Below, one piece after another: positions 8,719 to 17,441 of a stretch of 64,000 bases of DNA (positions are counted from its first letter, which is position 1; the number at the start of each line of letters is the position of its first letter). The position numbers and the translations under genes are program-made. The stretch is from Sphingomonas sp. Leaf20 (GTDB lineage Bacteria > Pseudomonadota > Alphaproteobacteria > Sphingomonadales > Sphingomonadaceae). The notes beneath the pieces were generated by a model that saw only the letters and a list, made by a program, of their open reading frames with translations, was not told the origin of the DNA and did no database searches. The stretch is taken from assembly GCF_001421535.1 (NCBI RefSeq), contig NZ_LMKN01000008.1, positions 710,980 to 774,979 of the forward strand, read 5' to 3'.

Positions 8719-10126
8719 ACGCCTGTTGCTCGGTCTCGTCATCGGCATGGCGCCCAGCGCCGCCATGGCGGGGACGAGCGACTTGTCGGCCTATCTCCAG
8801 GCGCGTGCCGCCGATGCCGATGGCCGGGTCGATGTCGCGGTGGCGGCCTATGCACAGGCGCTCGCGGCGGATCCCGCTGATCCGGTTCTCGCGATCCGCG
8901 CGTATCGCGAGGGGATCGAGGCGGGCGACATGGCGCTGGTGGATCGCGCGGCGCGCGTTCTGAATGCGGCCGGGGTGGCGCCTGCCGACGCCGCGCTGTT
9001 CCCGCTCGCGGAGGCGGCGCGCAAAGGAAACGCCAGCGCCGCGAGCGCAGCGGTCGCTACGCTGGCCAAGGGACCGCTCGTCGTGCTGGCGCCCTCGCTC
9101 TATGGGTGGATCGCGCACGCGGAGGGGCAGGATCCGACGCCCGCCCTGGCGACCGCGGCAAGGGACCCGGTCGCCAACCGTTTTGCTGCCGAAACGCGCG
9201 CGCTGCTCGCCAACGCGCCCCGCAAGCAGGCGCTTGCGATCGGCGTCTCGCGGCTGTTGGGACGCCTGGCGGGGGATCTCGTCGGCGGCGAACCCTCGCC
9301 GCTGTCCGTCGCACTGGCACAGGCTGCCTTGCTCGCCGATCCCGGTTTCGATCGCAACCGCGTCGTTCTGGCGGCTGGGCTTGCGCGGAACGCGATCGTC
9401 GATCGTGCGCTCGCGGTGCTCGACGGCGTCGATCCGAAAGGGGCGTTCGCCGATGCCGCGATGAACCAGCGGATCGATATCCTGCTGAATGCGGACCGCG
9501 AACCCGAAGCGCTGGCACTGGCGTCGGCGCGCGCGGAGGCGAAGACGGCGGCTGTCGCGGACTGGCAACGCTATGCCGACCTGCTTGTAACGACGAACGA
9601 TCCCGTCGCGGCGGCGCGGTGGTACGGCAAGGTGGTCGCGGCGAACGACGCGACGTGGAGCGCGTGGCTGCAATATGGTGGCGCGCTCGATCAGGCGGGG
9701 CGGTGGCCCGAGGCCCGCGTTGCGCTCGCAAGGGCGGTCGCGCAGGCGCCGACCGAACCGCTCGCGCTGAATTATCTGGGGTTTGCGCAGATCGAGCATG
9801 GCGACGACATCGCGGCATCGACCGGCATGCTCGAGCGTGCCAGCCGGCTCGACCCGCAAAATGCGTCGATCACCGACTCGCTCGGATGGGCGTATCACCT
9901 GTCGGGCAGGACCCCGCGCGCGCTCCCGCTGCTCGAACGGGCCGCGCAGGCTGAACCGACCAGCATGGAGATCAGCGATCATCTCGGCGATGCCTATTGG
10001 ACCGTCGGACGGCGCTACGAGGCACGCTATGCCTGGCGCGCGGCCAGCCTGACCGCGGAGGCCAAGGACATGACGCGTATCGCCGACAAGATCGCGAATG
10101 GCCTGCCCGGAGCGGCGCGACGATGA
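8690..10126 (+). CDS. Exported tetratricopeptide-repeat protein
   Basis: A protein of up to 478 residues with a hydrophobic signal peptide (KRLLLGLVIGMAPSAAMA) and TPR-type helices. Clear TPR units appear in the C-terminal third (residues ~320-450): RWPEARVALARAVAQAP, then NYLGFAQIEHGD, SITDSLGWAYHLSGR and SDHLGDAYWTVGR. It is probably a periplasmic scaffold or cell-envelope assembly factor; the partner is unknown. The start is uncertain: GTG 8690 overlaps the ETF-QO end by 29 bases, and the GGAGG at 8692-8696 suits a start near 8702-8711 where only ATC/ATA occur. It overlaps ispE by four bases. Confidence 0.85.
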   Translation: MEARTIPICKRLLLGLVIGMAPSAAMAGTSDLSAYLQARAADADGRVDVAVAAYAQALAADPADPVLAIRAYREGIEAGDMALVDRAARVLNAAGVAPADAALFPLAEAARKGNASAASAAVATLAKGPLVVLAPSLYGWIAHAEGQDPTPALATAARDPVANRFAAETRALLANAPRKQALAIGVSRLLGRLAGDLVGGEPSPLSVALAQAALLADPGFDRNRVVLAAGLARNAIVDRALAVLDGVDPKGAFADAAMNQRIDILLNADREPEALALASARAEAKTAAVADWQRYADLLVTTNDPVAAARWYGKVVAANDATWSAWLQYGGALDQAGRWPEARVALARAVAQAPTEPLALNYLGFAQIEHGDDIAASTGMLERASRLDPQNASITDSLGWAYHLSGRTPRALPLLERAAQAEPTSMEISDHLGDAYWTVGRRYEARYAWRAASLTAEAKDMTRIADKIANGLPGAARR

Positions 10127-11022
10127 CCATGATCGTTGAACCCGCGCCCGCCAAGATCAACCTGGCGCTCCACGTCCGCGCGCGCCGGCCCGATGGCTAT
10201 CACGACCTCGAGACGCTGTTCGCCTTCGCCGCGGACGGTGATCGCGTGACCGTCGAGATCGCTCAGACCGACAGCTTCACGATCGTCGGGCCGTTTGCTG
10301 CGGCGCTTCTCACGCCTGGCGGGTCGGACGTCCACGAAACGCACGCGCACGCCGCTGCCCGGGAAACGTCCGGGAACGCCCCTTGGCACGGGAACCTCGT
10401 CACTGCGGCCGCCGACGCGTTCGGCGCCATGTTCGCCATCGATGCGCGCCACGCGATCATCCTCGACAAGCATCTTCCGATCGCTTCGGGCATCGGTGGC
10501 GGATCGGCGGATGCGGCGGCGGCGCTTCGCGCGCTCGCCCGGCTTCACGGTATCGCGGCAACCGACACGCGCCTCCACGAGATCGCCGCCCGCCTCGGTG
10601 CGGACGTGCCGGCCTGCCTGGTCAGCCGTACGACGCTGGGCGTCGGCAAGGGCGAGGTCCTGGTCGAACTCGCCGGGCTGGCCGGAACCCCCTTGCTGCT
10701 GGTCAATCCCGGCGTCGCGGTCTCTACCGCGACGGTCTTCGGCGCCTGGGATGGGCGCGACCGCGGACCGATCCCCGAGGGCGATCTGCTTTCGCGTGCG
10801 CGTGCAAGCCGCAACGACCTCGAGCTACCCGCGATCGCGCTCGCACCGGTGATTGCGGAGGTGCGATCCCTTCTCGACGCGGCTGACGGCGTGGTGTTGG
10901 CGCGGATGTCGGGCTCGGGCGCGACCTGCTTTGCCGTGTTCGATACGATCGCGGCGCGCGATGCCGCCGCCGCTGGGGCAGCGGCCCGGGGGTGGTGGAC
11001 GCTGGCGACGACGCTGGTGTGA
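10123..11022 (+). CDS. ispE: 4-diphosphocytidyl-2-C-methyl-D-erythritol kinase
   Basis: A 299-residue GHMP-family kinase of the non-mevalonate isoprenoid pathway, phosphorylating the 2-hydroxyl of CDP-methylerythritol. Diagnostic segments are the N-terminal PAPAKINLALHVRARRPDGYHDL, the ATP-binding LPIASGIGGGSADAAAALRAL and the C-terminal MSGSGATCFAVF. It is the expected length. ATGA overlap with the preceding TPR gene suggests translational coupling. A second ATG six bases later is possible. Confidence 0.95.
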   Translation: MTMIVEPAPAKINLALHVRARRPDGYHDLETLFAFAADGDRVTVEIAQTDSFTIVGPFAAALLTPGGSDVHETHAHAAARETSGNAPWHGNLVTAAADAFGAMFAIDARHAIILDKHLPIASGIGGGSADAAAALRALARLHGIAATDTRLHEIAARLGADVPACLVSRTTLGVGKGEVLVELAGLAGTPLLLVNPGVAVSTATVFGAWDGRDRGPIPEGDLLSRARASRNDLELPAIALAPVIAEVRSLLDAADGVVLARMSGSGATCFAVFDTIAARDAAAAGAAARGWWTLATTLV

Positions 11023-11086
11023 CCCGCGAACGCGATCGGACGAATGTCGACCGATCTCGGAGCGCCAAACGTGCGGGATGGATCAT

Positions 11087-11124
11087 GTTCCGCTCTTGTT
11101 CTTGGGGAACAAATGGAATACATG
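11087..11124 (+). promoter_or_regulatory. LexA (SOS) box and promoter of recA
   Basis: GTTC at 11087-11090 and GTTC at 11098-11101 with seven bases between form the direct-repeat LexA box typical of alphaproteobacteria. It overlaps a plausible -35 (TTGTTC, 11096-11101), which stands 17 bases from a -10-like TACATG (11119-11124), so bound LexA would block RNA polymerase. GGAAC at 11106-11110 with GTT 16 bases on also resembles an EcfG promoter, possibly by chance. Confidence 0.85.
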
Positions 11125-11179
11125 GCGTTTGACGCGTTGAATGGCATGCGCGCTTGGTTTAGCGATGGGAGCTTCTTCG

Positions 11180-12253
11180 ATGGCCGCTAATTTGAAAGTG
11201 ATCAACACCGGCATGGCAACCGCAACCAACGACCGCCAGAAGGCGCTCGACGCCGCTCTCGCGCAGATCGACCGCGCGTTCGGCAAGGGCTCGGCGATGC
11301 GCCTGGGTTCGAAGGAAACGATGCAGGTCGAGGTGATCTCGACGGGATCGCTCGGACTCGACATCGCGCTCGGCGTCGGTGGCCTGCCGCGCGGGCGCGT
11401 GATCGAGATCTACGGCCCGGAAAGCTCGGGCAAGACGACGCTTGCACTGCACGTGATCGCCGAAGCGCAGAAGACGGGCGGGACGGCAGCATTCGTCGAC
11501 GCCGAGCATGCGCTCGATCCGGTCTATGCCAAGAAGCTGGGCGTCAACATCGATGAACTGATCGTGTCGCAGCCCGACACCGGCGAGCAGGCGCTCGAGA
11601 TCGTCGACACGCTGGTGCGCTCGAACGCGATCGACGTGCTCGTCGTCGACTCGGTCGCAGCACTCGTGCCGCGCGCGGAAATCGAGGGCGAGATGGGCGA
11701 TAGCCATGTCGGCCTCCAGGCGCGTCTGATGTCGCAGTCGCTGCGCAAGCTGACGGGGTCGATCAGCCGTTCGCGCTGCATGGTCATCTTCATCAACCAG
11801 CTGCGCATGAAGATCGGCGTGATGTACGGGAACCCCGAAACGACGACGGGCGGCAACGCGCTGAAATTCTATGCGTCGGTGCGGCTCGACATTCGTCGCA
11901 CGGGGGCGATCAAGACCGGCGAGGAAGTCACGGGCAACCAGACCCGCGTGAAGGTCGTCAAGAACAAGGTCGCGCCGCCGTTCAAGCAGGTCGAATTCGA
12001 CATCATGTACGGGCAGGGCGTCTCGAAGCTCGGCGAAATCCTCGATCTCGGCGTGAAGGCCGGTCTCGTCGAGAAATCGGGTGCCTGGTTCAGCTACGAC
12101 AGCGTCCGTCTCGGCCAAGGTCGCGAAAACTCGAAGACGTTCCTCAAGGACAATCCCGAGACCGCGGATCGTCTCGAGAAGGCGATCCGTGCACGCACGG
12201 AGAAGGTCGCGGAAGAGATGATGGCAGGACCCGAAGCCGACGACGACGTCTGA
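11180..12253 (+). CDS. recA: Recombinase RecA
   Basis: A 357-residue RecA, the ATP-dependent strand-exchange protein and co-protease of LexA. The Walker A motif GPESSGKT is at residues 79-86, and the L2 region ([24 protein letters not shown]) and MAW-like core are intact, as is the short acidic tail (GPEADDDV). ATG 11180 is chosen because GGGAG (11167-11171) lies eight bases before it; ATG 11213 would trim the variable N-terminus. It is regulated by the LexA box upstream and closed by a terminator. Confidence 0.98.
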   Translation: MAANLKVINTGMATATNDRQKALDAALAQIDRAFGKGSAMRLGSKETMQVEVISTGSLGLDIALGVGGLPRGRVIEIYGPESSGKTTLALHVIAEAQKTGGTAAFVDAEHALDPVYAKKLGVNIDELIVSQPDTGEQALEIVDTLVRSNAIDVLVVDSVAALVPRAEIEGEMGDSHVGLQARLMSQSLRKLTGSISRSRCMVIFINQLRMKIGVMYGNPETTTGGNALKFYASVRLDIRRTGAIKTGEEVTGNQTRVKVVKNKVAPPFKQVEFDIMYGQGVSKLGEILDLGVKAGLVEKSGAWFSYDSVRLGQGRENSKTFLKDNPETADRLEKAIRARTEKVAEEMMAGPEADDDV

Positions 12254-12281
12254 TCGCCGGTATCGGACTGACCGGATTTGG

Positions 12282-12311
12282 AAAGGCCCGTCGGCAATGG
12301 CGGGCCTTTTT
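12282..12311 (+). terminator. Rho-independent terminator after recA
   Basis: AAAGGCCCG (12282-12290) pairs with CGGGCCTTT (12301-12309) and runs into a T tract. It lies 28 bases after the recA stop. The following ~190 bases to the methyltransferase show no convincing gene. Confidence 0.9.
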
Positions 12312-12499
12312 GCGTGAGAAATGGCCAGCACCGTGACTGCGCCACGATTGATGCGCCGCGCCGTCTCGAGCGTCCCGGCGCCCGTTACGCGGATCGATAA
12401 CGCGTCTGGCGCTGGCACTGCGTATCGGCCGATCGATCCGCCACGATCGACGATGACGTATCGCCTCGTCTTGGCATGCCGCGCGGTCTATGACGGGGC

Positions 12500-13387
12500 A
12501 TGACCGAGGCGTATGACTGGACCAACCGCGTAGGCGATATCTGGGCAAGCGAGTGGGTGCGCACCGACCGGAGCTTTGCCGGCCTGTCGCGGCATCTCGA
12601 CGCTGCCGTCGTCGTCGCGACGGGAACAGACACCCGAACGATCGTCGATATCGGGTGCGGCGCGGGCGGGACGTCGCTCGCGATCGCGCGCGCGATCCGC
12701 ACCGCGGTCCCGCGCGCGCGTATCGTGGGCATAGACCTGTCGTCGCGGCTGATAGAGATTGCCCGGTCGCGCGTGCCCGCGGACGACGACTCCGGCCGGC
12801 TTGTATTCACCTGCGGCGACGTCGCTGCGGCAATCGACGACTGGGCGCCGGTTGACCTCTATATGTCGCGCCACGGTGTCATGTTCTTCGCCGATCCGGT
12901 CGCCAGTTTTGCAGCGCTCGCGCGCGCGGCAGCGCCGGGGGCGACCCTGATCTTCTCGTGCTTCGCCGACCGCGCCGCAAATCGCTGGGCGACGGAGACG
13001 ACCGCGACGGGCGGCGACGACGACGGGGCATCCGGGGCGCCCGTATCGACTGCGCCCGGACCGTTCGCGTTCGCCGATCCGGATCACGTCGATGCCATAC
13101 TGACGCGTGCGGGCTGGCAGACGACATCGCCGCACTATGTCGAGTTCGCCTATCGTGCGGGCGAGGGCGCCGATCCGGTTGCGGACGCGGTGGCGTATTT
13201 TCGCCGTATCGGTCCCGCCGCATCGTGGATCCGCGATGCGCCCGACGACGAGCGCGCCGCGAGGATCGCGCATCTTGTCACGGCCTGCGAGCGTTACCGT
13301 GTTGGCGACGTGGTGGAATTTCCTGCGGCGGCCTGGATATGGACGGCACACAAGCCCGTCGCCCCTTGTGAAAGCACGACGTCATGA
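12500..13387 (+). CDS. Class I SAM-dependent methyltransferase
   Basis: A 295-residue soluble methyltransferase. SAM-binding motif I is VDIGCGAGGTS (about residues 50-60), followed by the acidic loop IVGIDLSSRLIEIA and the motif around the TCGDVA segment. The catalytic cap resembles Methyltransf_11/25 proteins. The substrate is not evident; no pathway partner is adjacent except the GST that overlaps it by four bases (ATGA), so the two are co-translated. Confidence 0.85.
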   Translation: MTEAYDWTNRVGDIWASEWVRTDRSFAGLSRHLDAAVVVATGTDTRTIVDIGCGAGGTSLAIARAIRTAVPRARIVGIDLSSRLIEIARSRVPADDDSGRLVFTCGDVAAAIDDWAPVDLYMSRHGVMFFADPVASFAALARAAAPGATLIFSCFADRAANRWATETTATGGDDDGASGAPVSTAPGPFAFADPDHVDAILTRAGWQTTSPHYVEFAYRAGEGADPVADAVAYFRRIGPAASWIRDAPDDERAARIAHLVTACERYRVGDVVEFPAAAWIWTAHKPVAPCESTTS

Positions 13388-14019
13388 TCATCGTTCACCA
13401 TCTCGAAAACTCCCGCTCGCAACGTATTCTCTGGATGCTCGAGGAGCTTGGTCTTCCCTATGACATCAAGCGGTATGAGCGGAACAAGGAGACGATGCTG
13501 GCGCCGCCGGAGTTGAAGGCGGTGCATCCGCTCGGCAAGTCCCCCGTGATCGACGACCGTGACGCCGATGGCGGGCTGGTGATCGCCGAGACGGGGGCGA
13601 TCGTCGAATATCTGGTCGACAAGGCGGACGGTCGGCTCGGCGCGCCGTCGAAGCGCGCCGCGGCGCTGCGCTATCGCTTCTTCCTCCATTATGCGGAAGG
13701 CTCGATGATGCCGCCGCTGCTGTTGAAGCTGGTGCTCGCGCGGATCCCGGTCATGGGGAAGATCGCGGTGAAGAAGATCCAGCCGATGATCGACGTGCAT
13801 CTCGATTACGTCGAGTCCGAACTGTCGCAGCGGCCGTGGTTCGCGGGGGACCAGATGACCGCCGCGGACATCATGATGAGCTTTCCGCTCGAGGCCGCGC
13901 GGAGCCGGGGCGGTCTGAACGAGACGCGGCCCGCGACGATGGCGTGGCTGAGCAAGATCCATGCGCGGCCGGCGTATCAGGCGGCGCTCGCCAAGGGTGG
14001 GCCGTACGCCTACGCCTGA
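13384..14019 (+). CDS. Glutathione S-transferase family protein
   Basis: A 211-residue GST. The N-terminal thioredoxin-like domain has HHLENSRSQRILWMLEELG with the active-site Ser/Arg region, the cis-Pro motif GKSPVID and the GSH-binding E-T/S pair in IAETGAIVEYLVD; the all-helical C-terminal domain follows (residues ~90-205, with the MTAADIMMSFPLE N-capping box). It acts as a cytosolic glutathione conjugating or peroxidase-type enzyme; the substrate is unknown. The start overlaps the methyltransferase stop. It converges on the symporter gene. Confidence 0.9.
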   Translation: MIIVHHLENSRSQRILWMLEELGLPYDIKRYERNKETMLAPPELKAVHPLGKSPVIDDRDADGGLVIAETGAIVEYLVDKADGRLGAPSKRAAALRYRFFLHYAEGSMMPPLLLKLVLARIPVMGKIAVKKIQPMIDVHLDYVESELSQRPWFAGDQMTAADIMMSFPLEAARSRGGLNETRPATMAWLSKIHARPAYQAALAKGGPYAYA

Positions 14020-14037
14020 CGCACGGCCCCGCCAGAG

Positions 14038-15375
14038 TCAGGCCTGTCCCGGTCCGATCTTGTCGTAGCTGTCGATATTCACCTTCGGCCCGTGGCCGGT
14101 CGGTGCGGCGGGCGGATCGCGGTCGGCGGGTTCGCGCTCGTCGAGCCCGCCCTCCCATTTCGCGACCACCGTCGCTGCGACCGCATTGCCGATGACGTTC
14201 GTCGCCGAGCGGCCCATGTCGAGGAAATGGTCGACCGCAAGGATCAGCAGGATGCCCGCCTCGGGGATCTTGAACATCGACAGCGTGCCGGCGATGACCA
14301 CGAGCGACGCGCGCGGCACGCCGGCAATCCCCTTCGACGTCACCATCAGCACGAGCAGCATCGCGATCTGCTGCCCGATCGGCATGTCGATGCCGTACGC
14401 CTGCGCGATGAACAGCGACGCGAACGTCATGTACATCATCGACCCGTCGAGGTTGAACGAATAGCCGAGCGGCAGCACGAAGCTCGCGATCCGCGGCGGC
14501 ACGCCGAACCGGTCGAGGGCCTCGAGCGTACGCGGATACGCCGCCTCCGACGACGCCGCGGAGAAGGCGAGGATCAGCGGATCGCGGATATAGCGCACCA
14601 ACAGCCGCGTGCGCGGGCCGATCAGCACGAAGGCGATCCCGATCAGCATCACCCAGAGCAGCGCGAGCCCGAGATAGAAGGTCAGCATGAAATAGCCGAG
14701 ATCGCCGAGGATGCTCGGGCCCCGTTCGGCAAGCGTCGCGGTGACGGCGGCGAAGACCGCGAACGGTGCGAACCGCATCACGTAATTGGTGATCTGCAGC
14801 ATGACCGCGACGAGCGCCTCGATCGCCTTGACGAGCGGGGCAGCCTTCTCGCCGACCGCGGTGATCGCCACGCCGACAAACACCGAGAACACGACGATCT
14901 GAAGGATCTCGTTGCTCGCCATCGCGGCGATCATCGAGTCGGGGACGATGTGCGAGATGAACTTCGCCAGATCGAACGCCGCGGCATCGACCCCGCTGGA
15001 GGCGGTCGCGGGCGGGATCGCAAGCGCGAGCCCGACGCCCGGCTGGAGCACGTTCACGAGGATCATGCCGAGCGTCAGCGACAACAGGCTTGCGCAGATG
15101 AACCAGCCGAGACTGCGCAGGCCCACGCGGCCAAGCGCGCCGGTATCGCCCATATGCGCGATGCCGACGACGAGCGTCGAGAAGACCAGCGGGGCAATGA
15201 TCATCTTGATCAGTCGCAGGAACAGCGACGTCACGATCGAGAAATAGCCCGCAATGTCCTTCAGTTGCGCCGCGGACTGCGCGGTGCCGTCGTCGATCGA
15301 CGCGTTCAGGATCCAGCCGACGGCCATGCCCGCGACCAGCCCGAACAATATGTAATAGGTAAGCCGCTTGGCCAT
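14038..15375 (-). CDS. Dicarboxylate/amino acid:cation symporter (DAACS family)
   Basis: A 445-residue inner-membrane protein with about eight hydrophobic helices and the re-entrant loops of the glutamate/dicarboxylate symporter family (GltP/DctA). The serine-rich hairpin appears as SAASSEAAYPRTLEAL, and the conserved YSFNLDGSMMYMT and GIAGVPRASLVVIAGTL segments carry the cation and substrate ligands. It takes up C4-dicarboxylates or acidic amino acids with protons or Na+; which is not decidable. ATG 15375 has GGGAG upstream. It is divergent from the M24 peptidase, sharing a 72-base intergenic region. Confidence 0.9.
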   Translation of the reverse strand: MAKRLTYYILFGLVAGMAVGWILNASIDDGTAQSAAQLKDIAGYFSIVTSLFLRLIKMIIAPLVFSTLVVGIAHMGDTGALGRVGLRSLGWFICASLLSLTLGMILVNVLQPGVGLALAIPPATASSGVDAAAFDLAKFISHIVPDSMIAAMASNEILQIVVFSVFVGVAITAVGEKAAPLVKAIEALVAVMLQITNYVMRFAPFAVFAAVTATLAERGPSILGDLGYFMLTFYLGLALLWVMLIGIAFVLIGPRTRLLVRYIRDPLILAFSAASSEAAYPRTLEALDRFGVPPRIASFVLPLGYSFNLDGSMMYMTFASLFIAQAYGIDMPIGQQIAMLLVLMVTSKGIAGVPRASLVVIAGTLSMFKIPEAGILLILAVDHFLDMGRSATNVIGNAVAATVVAKWEGGLDEREPADRDPPAAPTGHGPKVNIDSYDKIGPGQA

Positions 15376-15447
15376 TAATCGCTCCCGAAACTCGCCGGCG
15401 AGGGAAGGGGATTGCGGCGCCCGGGTCAAGGACCCTATCGTCCGGCG

Positions 15448-16716
15448 ATGTCGATCCCGTCCAATTTCCCCACCCGTCGTCACCTGCTCGGTGCCGCGGC
15501 CGCGCTCCCGCTGCTGTCGTTCGGCGCGGTCCTGCGCGCGGCCGAGCCCGACCTGTCGGCGCTGTCCGATATCACCGGCGCGGCCAGGCCGATCGATGCC
15601 GCCGAACGCGCGGCCCGGCTGACGCGCGCGCAGGCAATGATGAAGGCGGCGGGGATCGGCGCGGTGCTGCTCGAGCCGGGATCGTCGATGATCTATTTCA
15701 CCGGCGTACGCTGGGGTCGCAGCGAACGGCTGACCGCGGCGATCCTGCCGGTCGAGGGCGAACCGTGCATCGTCACGCCGTTCTTCGAGGAACCGTCGGT
15801 GCGCGAGACGCTCGCGGTGCCCGCGGAGGTTAGGGTGTGGCAGGAGGACCAGAACCCGCTGGCAGTGGTCGCGGGCGTGCTGCGCGATCGCAAGCTGGCA
15901 GGGCGACCGGTCGCGGTTGAGGAGACGGTCCGCTTCTTCGCCGCGGACGGGCTGACGCGCGCGCTGCCGGGGGTGACGATCGTCTCCGCCAATCCGGTCG
16001 TCCGTGGCTGTCGGATGATCAAGACGCCCGCCGAGATCGCGCTCATGCAGATCGCGACCGACGTGACGCTCGCCGCCTATCACTGGACCAAACCGCGAGT
16101 CGAGACGGGCATGACCGGTGCCGAGATCGGCGCGCTGATGACCGCGGCGACGCGGAAACTGGGCGGGGCGCCCGAATTCGCACTCGCGCTGATCGGCGAG
16201 GCGTCGGCCTATCCCCATGGCAGCCGGGAGGTTCACCGCGTCGCGGACGGACAGGTCGTGCTGATGGACTGCGGCTGCACGGTGCAGGGCTATCAGTCCG
16301 ACATCTCGCGCAGCTGGGTCCACGGCGCCGCCTCGGCCGACCAGCGCAAGACCTGGGATCAGGTCGCACGCGGCCAGCAGGTCGCCTTTGCAGCGGCGCG
16401 GATCGGGGCCACCGCGGGGAGCGTCGACGATGCGGTCCGCCGCCATTACGAGACGCTGGGCTATGGCCCCGGCTATGCATTGCCGGGCCTGTCGCACCGG
16501 ACGGGCCACGGGATCGGCATGGATGGGCACGAGCCGGTCAACCTCGTCCGCGGCGAGACGACGCGGCTCGCGGCGGGCATGTGCTTCAGCGACGAGCCGG
16601 GGATCTACAACCCCGGCCGCTACGGGATCCGGATCGAGGACTGTTTCCACATGACCGATGCCGGCCCACGCTGGTTCAGCACGCCACCACAGTCGATTGA
16701 CGCGCCGCTGGGGTGA
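15448..16716 (+). CDS. Exported M24 family metallopeptidase (Xaa-Pro aminopeptidase-like)
   Basis: A 422-residue pita-bread-fold peptidase. The N-terminus has a twin-arginine-like signal (TRRHLLGAAAALPLLSFGAVLRA), so it is probably exported folded to the periplasm. Five metal ligands are identifiable: two Asp in MDCGCTVQGYQSDIS, His in HRTGHGIGMDGHE, and Glu in FSDEPGIYNP and RIEDCFH. The creatinase-like N-terminal domain spans about residues 60-190. It likely releases N-terminal residues from X-Pro peptides; prolidase activity is an alternative. ATG 15448 is preferred because the longer frame starts inside the divergent promoter region. Confidence 0.88.
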   Translation: MSIPSNFPTRRHLLGAAAALPLLSFGAVLRAAEPDLSALSDITGAARPIDAAERAARLTRAQAMMKAAGIGAVLLEPGSSMIYFTGVRWGRSERLTAAILPVEGEPCIVTPFFEEPSVRETLAVPAEVRVWQEDQNPLAVVAGVLRDRKLAGRPVAVEETVRFFAADGLTRALPGVTIVSANPVVRGCRMIKTPAEIALMQIATDVTLAAYHWTKPRVETGMTGAEIGALMTAATRKLGGAPEFALALIGEASAYPHGSREVHRVADGQVVLMDCGCTVQGYQSDISRSWVHGAASADQRKTWDQVARGQQVAFAAARIGATAGSVDDAVRRHYETLGYGPGYALPGLSHRTGHGIGMDGHEPVNLVRGETTRLAAGMCFSDEPGIYNPGRYGIRIEDCFHMTDAGPRWFSTPPQSIDAPLG

Positions 16717-16738
16717 GGGAAGTCGTGCTCCGGGTGGT

Positions 16739-17440
16739 TCAGGCCGCCTGGGTCATCCACTGTTCGGCCTTGGCCAGCGCCGGCCCGTCGTCGACGTCGA
16801 TCCAGTCGAGGTCGCTGCAATCGACGATCCGCGCGGTGCCGCGGGCGGCGAGGATACGGACACCCTCGGTCAGCGACGGCGCCTCGAGCGTCGCCAGCGC
16901 GGCGATCAGCGCAGGCCCGATTGCGAACACACCCGTGTCATAGGCATCGTGCGGTTCGAGGCCCTTGCCGATCGCAGTGATCATGCTGCCATTGGTCGCG
17001 ACGCAGGTGACGTCTTCGGGATCGACCCAGGGATGGCCAAGCCGGCGGTCGATACCGAGCCGCAGCCCGTCCCCCGCGCCCGCCTTCGCCATCCGCGCAT
17101 AGAGAGTCGGGACGACGAGGTGGTCGCACATCGCGAGCACGGCCTCCTCGCCCTGCAGCGCGGTCCCGGCAGCCAGGACGGAGACGCCGTTGGGCTGGCG
17201 ATGGTCGGCGGCGATCGTTTCGACGATCAGCGGCCAGCTATGGCTGGCAAGATACGCCTCGATCGCGTCGCGGCCATAGCTGACCGTCACGAATGCGCGC
17301 TTGATGCCGGCAGCAGCCAGCCCTTCAAGCGCGTGCGCGATCAGCGGCCGCCCCGCAACCGCGCAGAGCGGCTTGTACGGGGCGGAGGAACGAAGGCGGC
17401 TGCCTTCCCCGGCGGCGAGGATGACAGCCGTCTCGATCAT
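16739..17440 (-). CDS. NTP transferase, probable CTP:inositol-1-phosphate cytidylyltransferase
   Basis: A 233-residue nucleotidyltransferase. The signature AVILAAGEGSRLRSS with PYKPLC (residues 5-26) binds the NTP and metal, and AMCDHLV holds the metal-binding Asp. The family includes sugar-1-phosphate and inositol-1-phosphate cytidylyltransferases (IPCT). Specificity is inferred from context: one base after inositol-3-phosphate synthase and downstream of a CDP-alcohol phosphotransferase, the same three activities that make CDP-inositol and transfer phosphoinositol in archaeal and thermophilic pathways. Mannose- or choline-phosphate transfer cannot be excluded from sequence alone. Confidence 0.75.
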   Translation of the reverse strand: MIETAVILAAGEGSRLRSSAPYKPLCAVAGRPLIAHALEGLAAAGIKRAFVTVSYGRDAIEAYLASHSWPLIVETIAADHRQPNGVSVLAAGTALQGEEAVLAMCDHLVVPTLYARMAKAGAGDGLRLGIDRRLGHPWVDPEDVTCVATNGSMITAIGKGLEPHDAYDTGVFAIGPALIAALATLEAPSLTEGVRILAARGTARIVDCSDLDWIDVDDGPALAKAEQWMTQAA

Positions 17441-17441
17441 G

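Noticed and set aside
11106..11129. EcfG-like GGAAC-N16-GTT before recA as a separate regulatory feature
   Set aside because: The LexA box and a sigma-70-like promoter already explain the region, and short motifs occur by chance; kept only as a low-score finding.
12312..12499. A 60-codon frame (12321-12503) between recA and the methyltransferase
   Set aside because: It lacks a ribosome site, ends inside the next gene and has no hydrophobic or family pattern; likely not coding.
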